DNA of 64,000 nucleotides, taken from assembly GCA_018902385.1 (NCBI GenBank), contig JABSSW010000042.1, forward strand, positions 62,001 through 126,000. Direction: 5' to 3'. Both the position numbers and the translations under genes were made by a program. The notes under the pieces are model-generated. The model was not told the DNA's origin and ran no database searches. It saw nothing but the letters and a program-made list of their open reading frames with translations. Below, piece by piece: positions 11,747-23,479 of this stretch. Each line of letters starts with the position of its first letter. Position 1 is the first letter of the stretch. This stretch comes from Physcia stellaris (Eukaryota; Ascomycota; Lecanoromycetes; Caliciales; Physciaceae).

Positions 11747-13067
11747 GGGGGAAGGGAGAGCATGAACGGTTTCTCCGCGGGATCGGAGAACTGGACGCTG
11801 GTAGAGGGGATTAGGGGGGTTGAGGGGGTTTGCTAGGTGCCTGGTGAGAGATAGTGTATGTTTGTGGCTACTGATTAATGCATGGATACCTTTAAAAATA
11901 GATAATTGCATGCCATCGAGAGTACTTGTACCTAGAAAATACCTACATGTCTAGTGAATGAGTGTCTGCTATACTCATCTTTTGACGAAATCTTTTCCCT
12001 CGACGGAGTAGCCATGAGTTCTACTCTTTGCAAGCCTCATCGACTCCCCACTCACGAGATGTAGATGCTAAAATGGACCTTTTGGAGTTGGTTGAAACGT
12101 GGTTCTCTCGCTTCGTCCGTAGAAATGTCAAAGTCTTTTATAGGCTTGGGCTTAGCCTTTTCCATCGTGGGGTGAGACCCTTTAGAGCCGATATGTAGCG
12201 CATGTCAAGGTTATGTATGGATGTTTAATCTTTGAGAGGAGTTTTAAGGTTGGGTTGTCGAGAGTGTGTTATGACAACGGCGTGGGGCTTTCGAGTCTCG
12301 ACCTGCGGGTCTGGCTGGATGACGGGATGGGGCGGTAGTGGATATTGGGTTTGTGGTTATCGAGGATTGCAGATCGTTGATAGATATTCATGGAAATTCG
12401 GCAGGATCTTGTTCTCCATCCTCATCCCCTTATTTGTGTATCCAGTTCTGTAAAACGCCATTTCAATACGATAGAACATAGAGCAGTCTACTCCGTGTCT
12501 ATGTCTATGACTCACAAGTAATTTGTCCTTATTTTCATCTACTGATTAGCTATACACTCTGATCTTTCCCTTTGCTTATTATGGTGGAATGGAGAACTTG
12601 AATGCTTCTCTCGGTTTCAGTGCTGGAGCTGATGGGGAGAGGACCTTCTACCACGTTAAAACAGTTTCTGTAACTTGTTATGCGTTCTAGATCAGGGGTT
12701 CCATATCGCTAGACTAGCCGAGACGCTATCTGTAAGTATATGCTCCGACGAGGCCATTATCTCGGATTTCTCGTGAAAGCCAGGGGTTTGTGGGTGGATC
12801 AATGCTCAGACGACGTGCGAGGTTGGAATTAATCTCTGCCGATAGTCACGATGGACTTCTTCTTTGTGAGCAGGAAATCCGAAATTCTTTTTGTTGGCTT
12901 GGGCATTGTGACCGCTGAGTGCCGTGCTGCTGCCTTCGGCGCTTTCGCTTCCTATCATACACCAGTATACTCCCTAAATTTATAGCTGATCCATATCCAA
13001 GTACGAGTAGAGTTCTGAATCTGGTTCTCTTTTCTGAAAGGTTGTTCACTTTCATTGCCCGTTCTAC
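11747..13067. other. Intergenic region without supported gene
   Basis: About 1.3 kb between convergent genes. Only short, low-quality open frames occur; probably two 3' untranslated regions and spacer. Confidence 0.5.
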
Positions 13068-14819
13068 TTACTCAACCCTTCTCCACCAAATTTTTTCCTC
13101 CCCCATCTCTTCCTCCACAGCAGCGCCAAACTCCATCACGCTACCATTCTCGCCTATTCTGAACTCGCTTTTAACCACATGAACTTCTATTGGATTATCC
13201 TTGTCCACTTCGTCGTCAGGCCTGTCTGGGCGCCCAGTGAGGATGAAAAATTCGCCGCTGACATGAGTCAAGTCGACCACAAAGGGCAGCAGACGGTCAA
13301 GCTTGATCTGAAGGTGTCGCTCTTCGGAGTGAGCGAAGGATGAAGAGAAGGGAATGGGAGAGAGGGTGATATTGATACCACGATACCCCGGATGCCAATA
13401 GATCCCCGTATACGCCTCCAGCGGCCTTGAAAGCGGAATAACATCCTTCCCTGCCGGAGCATCCGGAAACAAATGTTTTCTCGGATGACGAATCCTGTCG
13501 GCGGCTGCTACCAAGCCAGCCTCCATTCCTGCTCCCAAGTCCACCCTCTCCTTTTCCGGCACACCAAGCCTATCGTCGAGCAACTTGAAAGCCAGGATCT
13601 CCTGCGCGAGATTGCTCGTTTCGGCTGTGTTACCCATCATTGCCACTCCCCACCCTTTGCGTGGAAGGTACCCCACCAGCGCCCCAAAGCCTGGCACGCC
13701 GCCGTTATGCCAGATCAACGGCTCACCGTGGTAGTTGACCAGATCCCAACCCAGGCCGTACGCGCTCGTTCCAGTGAATATGGGTTGCGTCGGAGTCATG
13801 ATGCGTGCTGTCCGCAGCTGCGCATGGCCCTCTTTCGACAGCGGCGGTGCCTGCTCAATCAGGAACCGCAGCCAGGTGGCATAATCCTGGACATTCGAAA
13901 TGACAGCGCCGGCGCCAGAAAGAAAGCCCAAATCCAGGTGCTCCAGGGCGACATACTTCCGTGTGCGGTTAATCCACACATATCCAGTCGCCAACTCAGC
14001 ACAGGCGTCGGTGGAGTTGCGGGCTTGCGAGAGCGAGAAGAAAGTACGATTCATCCCCAGAGGCATCCAGATCCGCGACCGCAGGACGTCACCTAGCCAT
14101 TGTCCGGTCAGCGTTTCGAGCGCGTGGCTGAGGGCCATGTACATGATGTTGCAGTATTGGAAGCGCACTCGTGGCTCGGCGGTCATAGGTAGGTGGCGGA
14201 GACTGCGCACCTCGTCCTCGAGGGTGAAATTGGGCACGCCGAAGGCGATGTCGTGGCGTGGCATGCCGGTACGATGGGAGGCGGCGTCCTCGAGGGTGAG
14301 GTGTGTTGTGGCATAGGAGGAAGGGAGGACGAAGGAAGAGGGGATTAATGAGGCGAGGCGGGTACGCCATGTTAGTTTAGGGGGCGAAGTGGGAGCAGAG
14401 GTGATATCGTTAGAATCGTCCATTAAAAGAGCGAGGGCGGCGGCTGTGAAGGCTTTGGTGGTGGAGCCGGTGTAGAAAAGAGTGGATGGCGTGACGGGCT
14501 GGGAGGGGAAGGTGGATATGCCGTAGCCCTGGTGGATAGAAGTGAGAGGGAGAATGGTTGTGGAGAGAAAAGGGCGGGAAGGAATTACCTTGCTGCATGT
14601 GGAGTTGTTGTCGACAATGGCAATTGAGAGGCCAGGGACGTGCCAGTGATCCAGGATGGAAGACACAAGATCATTGAATTCTCGAGAGAAGGGTGATCTC
14701 TCCCTGCCATTAAGTGGAATTTGCTCCTGCGATACGTCGACAAAGTGGTCGACTGGTGAGTACGACAGAGCATGTGGAATGGCGAGAGCCAAAAGACTAA
14801 TTCCTTTGAGTAAAGACAT
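13068..14819 (-). CDS. Secreted serine beta-lactamase-like hydrolase (class C / S12 fold)
   Basis: The frame is open from ATG at 14819 to TAA/TAG-side end at 13068 (583 codons), but a 60-bp, phase-0, pyrimidine-rich segment at 14529-14588 has donor GTAATT and acceptor CACCAG and interrupts the conserved run between DNNSTCSK and GYGIST. I think it is an intron, giving 563 residues. The N-terminus is a signal peptide (about residues 1-19). Unspliced numbering: catalytic S119-T-T-K122 in GSTTKAFTAAA, Y222-C-N224 in QYCNIMYMALSHA, and H371-N-G373 in WHNGGVPGF in place of KTG. These three motifs define the penicillin-binding/beta-lactamase fold used in fungi by esterases and peptidases rather than true drug-resistance enzymes. 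The C-terminal 150 residues form the lipocalin-like extension seen in many fungal members. Substrate unknown. Confidence 0.85.
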   Translation of the reverse strand: MSLLKGISLLALAIPHALSYSPVDHFVDVSQEQIPLNGRERSPFSREFNDLVSSILDHWHVPGLSIAIVDNNSTCSKVIPSRPFLSTTILPLTSIHQGYGISTFPSQPVTPSTLFYTGSTTKAFTAAALALLMDDSNDITSAPTSPPKLTWRTRLASLIPSSFVLPSSYATTHLTLEDAASHRTGMPRHDIAFGVPNFTLEDEVRSLRHLPMTAEPRVRFQYCNIMYMALSHALETLTGQWLGDVLRSRIWMPLGMNRTFFSLSQARNSTDACAELATGYVWINRTRKYVALEHLDLGFLSGAGAVISNVQDYATWLRFLIEQAPPLSKEGHAQLRTARIMTPTQPIFTGTSAYGLGWDLVNYHGEPLIWHNGGVPGFGALVGYLPRKGWGVAMMGNTAETSNLAQEILAFKLLDDRLGVPEKERVDLGAGMEAGLVAAADRIRHPRKHLFPDAPAGKDVIPLSRPLEAYTGIYWHPGYRGINITLSPIPFSSSFAHSEERHLQIKLDRLLPFVVDLTHVSGEFFILTGRPDRPDDEVDKDNPIEVHVVKSEFRIGENGSVMEFGAAVEEEMGEEKIWWRRVE

Positions 14820-15987
14820 AATAAGAAGTCGAGCAACGATGCAAACAAAAGAGAGGACTTATGGCGTTGGACTGTAGAGATCTTGGTTTATCGGTGCCTA
14901 AAGGTCACAGTGGAGAAGCTTACATCCACGAATGCTCTTGCATTCACGAATGCGTATACATAAGAGAAAGCTCAGTGTGGGCCAGTATCGCAGAATCGAG
15001 GGTATTTACTGAGAGATATCTTGGTTGATCGGTGGTAAGGCTCGAGCTCGGTGATGGTGGGATATGACGAACTGTGATTGGCTATATCGTAAGCTGATAT
15101 TCAAACAGGCTAGTGGCTCTGCCGATTACAAGTAAGGGTACTCCGTACATGCACGACATACTCAGAAGATATTGAAGAGTCTTCGTCAGCGTTAACGGAA
15201 AGCGTGGAGGTGAAGGATACATCCAATTGATGGCCCTCTAGAAAAACTAGATTCGATTTGACCTATCATCAATTCGGAAGCGGTGGTGGTCAATCGACGT
15301 TTATAATGTCTGAGGTAACAGGATCCAATTGCATATTACTATGGTCTTTAGAACAGTTGGCCCTGATCATTCTGCTCTCCAAATGGTTATGTGAATTTTC
15401 ACTGCCTCTCTGTCCCAATTGGGGATCGATGACATGTGGACCAGACAAGACCAGAAACATCACAAACACAGGGACTGTTGGCATCTGCATTTGTATGCCT
15501 TTCAAGAAACCGAGGTAATGTCTCCAACAAGCAGAATCTCGGTGACATCTGAAGTAACAAGCTGGCCTCAAAAGCCTATTCTCTTCATATTTGACAAGCT
15601 GATGATACTCTTTTGAAACCCAAACCTGGTGTGATGTTGTTCTAAAGGATTGGAGACCGTCTCCAAACTGTTCGGGAATTGTCTATAGATTGTTAGCTAT
15701 GAGTCGTTTACAGGGAATACCTCGACGTGACAGATCTGAGGAGAAGAGAAAAGATATCATGAGGATGCCGGAGGTCCCTCGGCTGTGGAATAATAGCGGA
15801 ATTACTTCCGTCTGATTATCGATAAGGTTACGGCGCAGTAGCTGATCATGGCTAAACAGCTCACTGGACATGACTTCACTGATATCTCACTCCACGCCCG
15901 TCGCATTGGGTCACAAGGGACCCTGTTTAGATCCAAGGAACCCAAAGATCCAGGGCAAGAGCAATTATACCTGCCCGGGCATGTAAG
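14820..15987. other. Shared promoter region between divergent hydrolase and kog1 genes
   Basis: Divergent genes start at either end. A roughly 26-base word (GAGATCTTGGTTTATCGGTG) near 14877 recurs imperfectly near 15012 (GATATCTTGGTTGATCGGTG). CACGAATGC occurs twice near 14926-14950. ORFs of 60-93 codons here have no recognisable content. Confidence 0.4.
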
Positions 15988-18900
15988 ATGACCACCATCC
16001 TCTCACCTCAGGCACTGCCTTCTCTACCGGTCATAAACCATGGCCATGCAACTCCTCTCACTAATGGCTACACTCACCAAGAGTCGCCAGAGCGGACAGC
16101 CCGCTCGACTCATAGCGAATCATCCGGGGAGCTCCTGACAATGCCTCAGACCGACCATGATCGACCGGAGATTACTCCTCCGGCTCGAAGTCACACCTCG
16201 GCTGAGCTAAATGGAGCTTCTACTCGAAGGCCGAATGTCCAAGTTGGTTTCGCAGACGAACAAGCGGATAGCAACGGAATTCCAGAAAGGCCTCGAGGTC
16301 AGCTTCAGAGAGCCAACACAGAAGGAAACTTTAGGCGGCGGTCGCCCCCAGCCAGGCGCGCTGCTTCGGAGGAGATTTGGGAGATGCGCCACGGTTGGGA
16401 GGATCAATACAACTCGAGCGAATATCTCACACTCTTGAGTTCGGTATGTATAGAATGCCAGAGGTGTACCTTGTACTGACCTGGATGGGATCAGGCTTTC
16501 TATATGTATTACACGGACAAGCGCCATGAAACCGGAGGTAGACCCAAAGAGGAAGATCACAATTGTCCACCCATCGAATGGCGTATGAAAGATCGTCTAA
16601 AGACGGTGTCGGCAGCTCTAGCAATATGCTTGAACATTGGGGTAGATCCTCCAGACGTGGTCAAGACAAATCCCAGTGCCAAGTTGGAATGTTGGCTAGA
16701 CCCAACAGCTACAACAGCCGGTAGCTCGAAGGTCATGGAACAAATTGGAAAGAAGCTCAATGAGCAATATGAAACCCTCAGTATCCGTGTGCGCTATAAG
16801 TTGTACTTGGATCCTTCGGTCGATGAGACGCGCAAGTTCTGTACGTCTCTGCGACGCAATGCCAAAGAGGAGAGGGTGCTCTTCCACTACAATGGGCACG
16901 GAGTTCCCCTACCGACCCCTTCTGGTGAGATTTGGGTCTTCAATCGAAACTACACCCAGTACATCCCTGTCTCTCTTTACGATTTGCAGCTATGGCTCGG
17001 CGCACCAAGTCTGTATGTCTACGATTGCTCGCATGCTGGAAACATCATCGCCAATTTCGACAAATTCGTCCAGAAGCATGAGGCGGAGAATGCTGAAGCA
17101 AAGGCGCAAGATCCAAATGTACAATTGCAGCAGTATTCCGACAACATCCAACTAGCTGCCTGTGGAAAATCGGAATCTCTACCCACCAATCCAGATCTTC
17201 CAGCTGATTTGTTCACTTGCTGTTTAACTACGCCTATCGAGATCTCATTAAGATTCTTCCTCTTACAAAATCAGCTCCCTACTGATCTTGCCCTCAAGGA
17301 TGTAATGAAAGTACCTGGCAAGCTCCAAGAGCGTCGAAGCCCGTTGGGCGAGCTGAATTGGATCTTCACTGCTGTAACTGACACAATTGCTTGGAACACT
17401 CTACCTCGCGACATCTTCAGGAGACTTTTCCGCCAGGATCTGATGGTAGCTGCTTTGTTCCGAAATTTCCTCCTGAGTCAGCGTATCATGCGCTGCTACG
17501 GATGTCATCCGATGTCCGTGCCTGTCATGCCTGAGACGCATGATCATCCAATGTGGGAGTCCTGGGATCTCGCTATGGAGATGGTCTTGGCTCAGCTTCC
17601 ACAACTCCGTGTTGCAGAAGAAGGTGGGATGGCATACGAATACCAGCATTCTAGTTTCTTCGCAGAGCAATTGACCGCTTTCGAGGTCTATCTCAATCAA
17701 GGTGCTCCAGGTCAAGAGGCTCCTGCTCAGCTTCCGATCGTTCTGCAGGTCCTATTGAGCCAGGTCCATCGCTTAAGAGCATTGATCCTGCTGAGTAGGT
17801 TCCTTGACCTAGGTCCATGGGCTGTCAACCTTGCGCTTCTCATTGGCATTTTCCCTTACGTCTGCAAGCTCCTGCAATCTGCGGCCCAAGAGCTCAAGCC
17901 TGTGATGATCTTCATTTGGGCGAGAATTTTGGCCGTCGACTCCAGCGGTCAGTCCGACTTAATCGTAAGTGATGACTCATGTTTAGTGCGTGCTTGATTT
18001 CAAATTGCTCCTTGTAAAAGGATACACTAATCTCGGTTTTAGAAGGAGAATGCATACCAATACTTCCTTCATATCCTCAATCCAGCCACTGCGCTACCCG
18101 TCGGCAATTCTAGTGAGCACCGAGCAATGTCAGCGTTTATCATTGCGATGTTTTGCCGCAAATTCCATCAAGCAAGAGTGGTTTGCTTGCAATCTGAAGA
18201 TCTTTTGAAGACTTTGATTCACCATCTCAAGGATCCCGAAAACCCTTTGCTGCGCCAGTGGTCATGCCTTCTAATCAGCATGCTCTGGACAGACTACCCA
18301 GAATTCAAGTGGAAAGGTATCAAAGAGTCCGCGCATCAACGATTATGTGAAATGGCTCTGGATCCAGTTCCCGAAGTTCGCGCGGCAGCGCTACATGCAC
18401 TCAATAACTTCCTTGGTATTCCAGACATTACTGACATGATCCGACAACACGAGGAATCTATTGCCTCCGCTATCTTGCCCATGACTGCGGATAGCAACGC
18501 GATGGTGAGGAGAGAGCTGCTCGTCTTCTTCTCCTCTTTCGTTACGAGGTACCAGCAGAAATTTTTAGTCGCCGCCTACGAGCAATTGCTGGAGGAGCGT
18601 GAAAAGCTAATCGATCCGGACAATGCTGCCACAAATTCGAGTGGACATCGGCGCGGCCAATCTAATTCGTCAAACGAAGAAGGCAACGATGAACCAGTAT
18701 CTCACAACAGCGTCCAAGGTTCAGTGTGGAAGCATATTCTAGTCATGTCTGTCGATGCGCATCCAGAAATCGCACAAGATGCTGGCACGATTGTCGACTA
18801 TGTGCATGAAGCCCTGCTAAAGTCGCCCCTCGGTGATAAGACTCGTCCGATCATTGAAGAGATGTCGAAAATTTCTCAGCGTACCGCAGCTCTTTCAAGA

Positions 18901-20636
18901 CAATCATCTGCAACTCCCGTGTCGAGAAACTTACAGTCCGCCTCCCCTGCCCCAAGACCTTTACCACGAAACGAAAGCTATCTCTCGATCGGAATGAGAC
19001 GTACTGCTAGTGTTGCTGCTGCCCTCAAACATTTAGCTATCGGTGGGGCTACTGCTCCAGATGGCGGTGTGAATGGCGCGAACCGTGCTTCGGCTCCCAA
19101 TGGTGGCCCACAGCAACGTGGCCCTCGAGCTCGCGTACCTGCCGAATGGAGTCAACCACCCGGAGAGAGAGACCATACCACTACTTCAGCTGCCTATGGA
19201 TCAGCGAAGATTCCAACCACGAGAGGATTCAAACCACACGACCCGGCAGAGACTCCAAAATTGCCGCTGAAGAGTTGGTTTTTCGAATGGGCTATTGAGG
19301 TCAGTCCTCATCATTATCTAACGATCGCCCAAGTTTGCTGATTTCTGACAGTACTTCCGCGAACCGCAAATGCGACCCAATGAAGGTGAAGAGCCTGGGA
19401 GTGACGACTACAATGCTCGTCTGTGGCGACGCGTTCGTAATGAGAAGACACTGTCCATGACGCAACCTCTGAAAGGTGTCGCTGGCACAAGCAAATGGGA
19501 TATTCCGAATGGTTTCTTCAACAACGGGAGTCAACCTGCTAAGATGTGCTTTCATCAATTCGAAGACCATCTCGCTATCGCCGATGACAAAGACAATATC
19601 TGGTTAGTGGTTTGTCCTCTGTTCATGGCTAGAAGCTAACAAGCGGCAGCATCTGGAACTGGCAGCAGAGCAACCGTCTCAGTCGCTTTTCGAACGCCAA
19701 TCCTCCGGGGACTCGAATCAACGAGACAAGGTTTATCAACGAGGACGATCAAGCTCTGCTGATGACTGGATCCTCCGATGGCGTCGTCCGAATCTTCCGT
19801 AACTACGAATCAAAGGAAAACATCGAAGTCGTGACTGCTTTCCGGGCATTGAGTGACATCGTACCCAGTAACAAGAACGCCGGCCTCGTCCTGGACTGGC
19901 AGCAAGGCCAGGGCAAGCTCCTCGTCGCAGGAGACGTTAAAGTGATCCGTGTCTGGAACGCCGCTACTGAGATCTGCACAAACGTGAGCCGTGTTTTCTG
20001 CATTAATTCCGGCTAGGATATACTGACAATATTCAGGATATCCCTGCCCGCTCCAATTCATGTATAACCTCCCTAACCTCGGACCAAGTAGCTGGTAACG
20101 TCTTCGTTGGCGGCTACGGCGACGGCGCAATCCGTGTCTTTGATCAGCGTCTACGCCCCCAGCAAGCGATGGTCAAATGCTGGCGCAACCATAAACAATG
20201 GATCACGAACGTGCATATGCAGCGAGGTGGTTTCCGCGAATTAGTCAGTGGGAGTAGGAATGGAGAGATCAAGTTGTGGGATATTCGGAAGGATGAGCCG
20301 CTGCGGACGGTGAGGGCTACAAAGGATACGCTCAGGACGTTGGCGGTGCATGAGCACGCGCCTGTTTTTGCGACGTGAGTCTAACATATGTCAAATTCTC
20401 TGTATGGTCATATTCGCTAATTATGATGGCGAAACAGGGGCACAGACCGACACACCCTAAACCTTCATAACGTCAACGGCACCTTCCTTAATTCCCTCGA
20501 ACCATACAGCAGCTTCCTGCATAACGTCCGCTCCACCCCCATCGCGGCCACGGCGTTCCATCCCCATCGCATGATGCTTGCTTGCTCGGCGCTCAATAGC
20601 AACCATATTAATCTGTTTGGGTGCTGTCAGCTTTGA
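15988..20636 (+). CDS. kog1: Kog1/raptor (Mip1), TORC1 scaffold subunit
   Basis: Seven exons give 1,434 residues: 15988-16443, 16495-17964, 18043-19299, 19352-19602, 19650-19983, 20037-20374, 20438-20636. Junction phases all agree. Residues 1-130 are low-complexity. The raptor N-terminal conserved, caspase-like domain follows (about 135-340): it keeps the His of HYNGHGVPLP (287) and the Cys of YVYDCSHAGN (330), the positions of the caspase dyad. Armadillo/HEAT-type helices (about 370-750, including RQWSCLLISMLWTDYPEFKW) precede a Ser/Pro-rich linker and a C-terminal WD40 propeller (DNICIWNW, GSSDGVVRIF, GEIKLWDIRKDEPLR). The family presents substrates to TOR kinase at the vacuole and senses nutrients. 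Length matches yeast Kog1 (about 1,550) and human raptor (about 1,335). The fourth donor is GTCAGT-like and weak, but phase and family alignment support it. Confidence 0.95.
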
Positions 20637-21640
20637 TATTTACTGGGTAGGCTTTAGCGGGCGTTCTTTGCATGTTGTTTACAGGGGGTCGGCGATACTT
20701 TCTCGAGCGAGCATACTATCATCTTGGTCGGCCTGGTACGGTCTGGAGTAGCATGGAGCGGCAACTGCATCGGATCTGGATGGACATGACTTAGCGCGGC
20801 GTTCTGCTGGCGCTGGGGCACCTTGGATGGGATTTGAGATTGTATTTCGATGGGCCATGGTATTATCGACATGACTGGCGATATCGCTGATATGGCGATC
20901 GTAATAATGAGAGGTGGACCCGTCCTGTCAGCATACTGGTTTGAGAAGAGAAGGTGGAGCCATAAGTTCAAAGTATCTCGGTTTATTAGTGACCCCACTC
21001 TTAGCAATGCACCAGGGAAACCCGTTGAACGGTTACACTTATCCATAAACTACGGTGATGAGTACCTCCTTTACTGTATCCGACTTTGTATACCCCCGTG
21101 ACAGGAGGGTTTAGTAAATTCGCTTAGCTCATCGGAAAGCACGTGAGAAACAAAGCCCTAAATATTTATTGCCAGTCGATGGCACTTGACATTCCGACGA
21201 AGGCTCTAGAATTTTAGACCTTCCGTGCCGTCAAACATCGGGTTATGGTTGCTGGCAGTGGATTTGGACTTAGCATCCCCAATATCCGGCACGTACCTAC
21301 TCTATCAGGACTGCGACGAAAACTATTGGAGCCGGGAAAAGACTGCCCAGGACGTGATGAACGTATCACCGAAGCTTCGATGGTGGCTAAAACGAGCACG
21401 GTGCCCACAGCCCCACAACGACACTTCCGTGCGCACTTAAATGCCTTCGCTTGTGTAACGGGACCTCTGTGCGTACCACAGTCGCATGTATTCAATCCTT
21501 CTCGCACCTGCTCGAATATCTTGCCTCTTGAAAAATTCATCTCAATCAGTGTGACAAGAGCCTTCGACATGCTATATTGGCAGCATAGAACGGTGTCGCA
21601 CCACAAGATCTTCAACTCCGCATGGTAGTAGGTTTCCGAG
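20637..21640. other. Intergenic region after kog1
   Basis: Holds the 44-base CACGTG-bearing element at 21118-21161. Overlapping frames on both strands at 21214-21726 (up to 170 codons) have no recognisable domain and overlap the first exon of the secreted protein gene. Confidence 0.4.
21118..21161 (+). promoter_or_regulatory. 44-base CACGTG-containing element, copy 1
   Basis: Begins ATTCGCTTAGC, contains GCACGTGAG and ends AAAGCCCTAA. It matches 24223-24266 at 42 of 44 bases in the same orientation, while the DNA on either side does not match. CACGTG is the E-box read by bHLH factors such as Cbf1/Pho4-type proteins. It lies about 480 bases before the secreted-protein ATG. Confidence 0.55.
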
Positions 21641-22236
21641 ATGTTCTTATTACTTTCAATACTATCGCTATTCCTCACCACAGAATTCACCGTCCTGGGC
21701 CTCAACTTGCCTTTCTCAAAACCCACATTGAGTCACAATCAATCTTTGGAGAACAGGTAACTGAACTATCCACCATGTTGTTGTATTAGACCGCCTCACT
21801 CACCAACACCTAGTATTGGTACAGAATTAAATCTAATGCCCTACCGAATCCCCCACACAGACATCAGTATTTTTTCGAAGACCCCGATGAGTGTATTCAG
21901 GGCCCGCCAATCCCATCAGACGCTGTCAACTCGGCCCTTAACGCCGCCACCTCCCGCCTGACTATGCAAGTCCAAAGGGACGGCGACAGCCGTATTCCAC
22001 TCTCCCCCTATCATTTGGAGCTGAAAGGCGAGGAAATCGATATTGTGATCACTTCTGTGCAAGATTATTACCAGCCTTTAAAGTACAGTGATGCAATTGA
22101 TGTCCTGAGGGGTGTGGGGGCGATCATGAGGAGGAAGGGATATCATGAGTGGGAGACACATGTTAGCGATACGTGGGCGGAGCTGTTTTACGGAAAAGTG
22201 AGTGTGAAGAAGGCGAATGTGAGAGATACCTCGTGA
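21641..22236 (+). CDS. Small secreted protein, candidate effector (163 aa)
   Basis: Two exons, 21641-21756 and 21861-22236. The intron has donor GTAACT and acceptor CACAG; both sides are phase 2/1 and join NQSLEN to RHQYFFEDPDE. The N-terminus (MFLLLSILSLFLTTEFTVLG) is a clear signal peptide. The mature part has a single Cys in PDECIQGPP, then a predicted mixed alpha/beta domain with YHLELKGEEIDIVITSVQDY and DVLRGVGAIMRRKGYHEW. This ...V(I/L)RGxxxxM...GY pattern is common in small secreted ascomycete proteins of unknown function. No transmembrane segment or enzyme motif is visible. It is single-copy in the window and lies between kog1 and another secreted protein gene. Confidence 0.7.
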
Positions 22237-22776
22237 AGTAGAGAGTGGCTCAATCCGTTACTTACGATTCGGAATCCAAGTACGGCATGAATCCGGTCTT
22301 GATTGTTGCGATCAATTGAGGACTTATCTAGACTACAGTCGAGTGCGTACCTAATGCGTGCAGGTCTCCTGTCATGAAGAAAGTTCTCGATACTACATAG
22401 TGCCTCTGTGTCATACAAGGACCCATTAGCTTGATTCAAAGAACGTCTGCTTGTTCTGAGACTTGGTAAGAAATGCCTCGATTCCCCATTTGCCACAATA
22501 AGCTCCTGCTCAACTACACATGCTAACGTTACAAAGCATTTCGACAAGATAGGACAATCAGAGACCATACGTGATATCTCCAAGAAGGTCGAGCGCCATA
22601 GAGGCGCCGCTGCAGATATGCGCTCGATATCCGATACTCGAAGTATCTCCCGGATGAATCAGCTATAGGCGATGTCAATAATAGTCATAAGTGTAACCGG
22701 GTCTCGATACCAACCCATTCCACCGTACGAAGACAACCACCAATAAGTCCAAACTCGACATCCCGACCTCGCGAAG
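22237..22776. other. Intergenic, nothing recognisable
   Basis: About 540 bases between two secreted-protein genes; a 131-codon minus-strand frame here has no recognisable content. Confidence 0.4.
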
Positions 22777-23479
22777 ATGTTTCGGCAACTGCTCACATGC
22801 CTCGCTTTCCTCACCACCTGCACTCTCAGCTCGCCACCTACATCCTACCTTCTCACCTTTCACGAAGCTCATCCTCCGCTTCTCTATCCCTTCACCACTG
22901 TCTCCCAAACCTGCACCATCCGCGACAACGAATGCTGCGTGCCTCTCGACCTCCAATTACATTTTGATCCCCCCGGCCCGCTCTGCCCAACGGACGACGT
23001 GCTTTTTCGCGCACCACGCTGTCATAACCCGTGACCCTGGCTCCAATCAGAATTCCTCTTCCCTCCAAAACACACCCATCAATCCCTCTCACATCTTCCG
23101 TGTATGGGATTACCCGGACGAGGCATGTACGGGGAACTCTGTAGAGCAACTAAGACAGCCGAGGGACAGAGAGAGTTCCGACACGAGAGGCCATGGGTAT
23201 GATGGCATCAGCGCTATCGGGCTGGGTAATACCAGTTGGGCCGAGAATGCGGTCTATCAAGGTTGGGATCACGACTTCCATTTCCCGGATGCGATCTTTT
23301 TGGACGGGGTTAGGTATGGCTCTGTGGGGAAAACGGGTTATGGCAATGAGATTAGGTTTGTAAAGGTTGATAGGACCCGGAGGCCGGATCTTCCGAATGA
23401 ATTTTCTAGTAGGCCGTGGTTTAATACCCGGTGGGAAATTTCGGAGAATCGCAACGCGAACAGGAAGGGCGGGGAGTAG
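22777..23479 (+). pseudogene. Secreted Cys-containing protein gene with an apparent frame change
   Basis: ATG at 22777 starts a signal peptide (MFRQLLTCLAFLTTCTLSS) followed by TCTIRDNECCVPLDLQLHF; the DNECCVPLD type of motif is known from small secreted fungal proteins. That frame ends at 23034. The neighbouring frame continues to 23479 with convincing coding text (FRVWDYPDEACTGN, GISAIGLGNTSWAENAVY, PDAIFLDGVRYG). The change falls at or near a six-C run at 22969-22974, and no good intron explains it: the only GT...AG options in the gap have poor donors. Either the gene is broken by one base or the C run is miscalled. Counting both frames it would be about 230 residues. No catalytic motif is seen and the function is unknown. 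Confidence 0.55.

Noticed and set aside
21214-21726. 170-codon minus-strand frame
   Set aside because: Overlaps the signal-peptide exon of the better-supported secreted protein gene and has no recognisable content.
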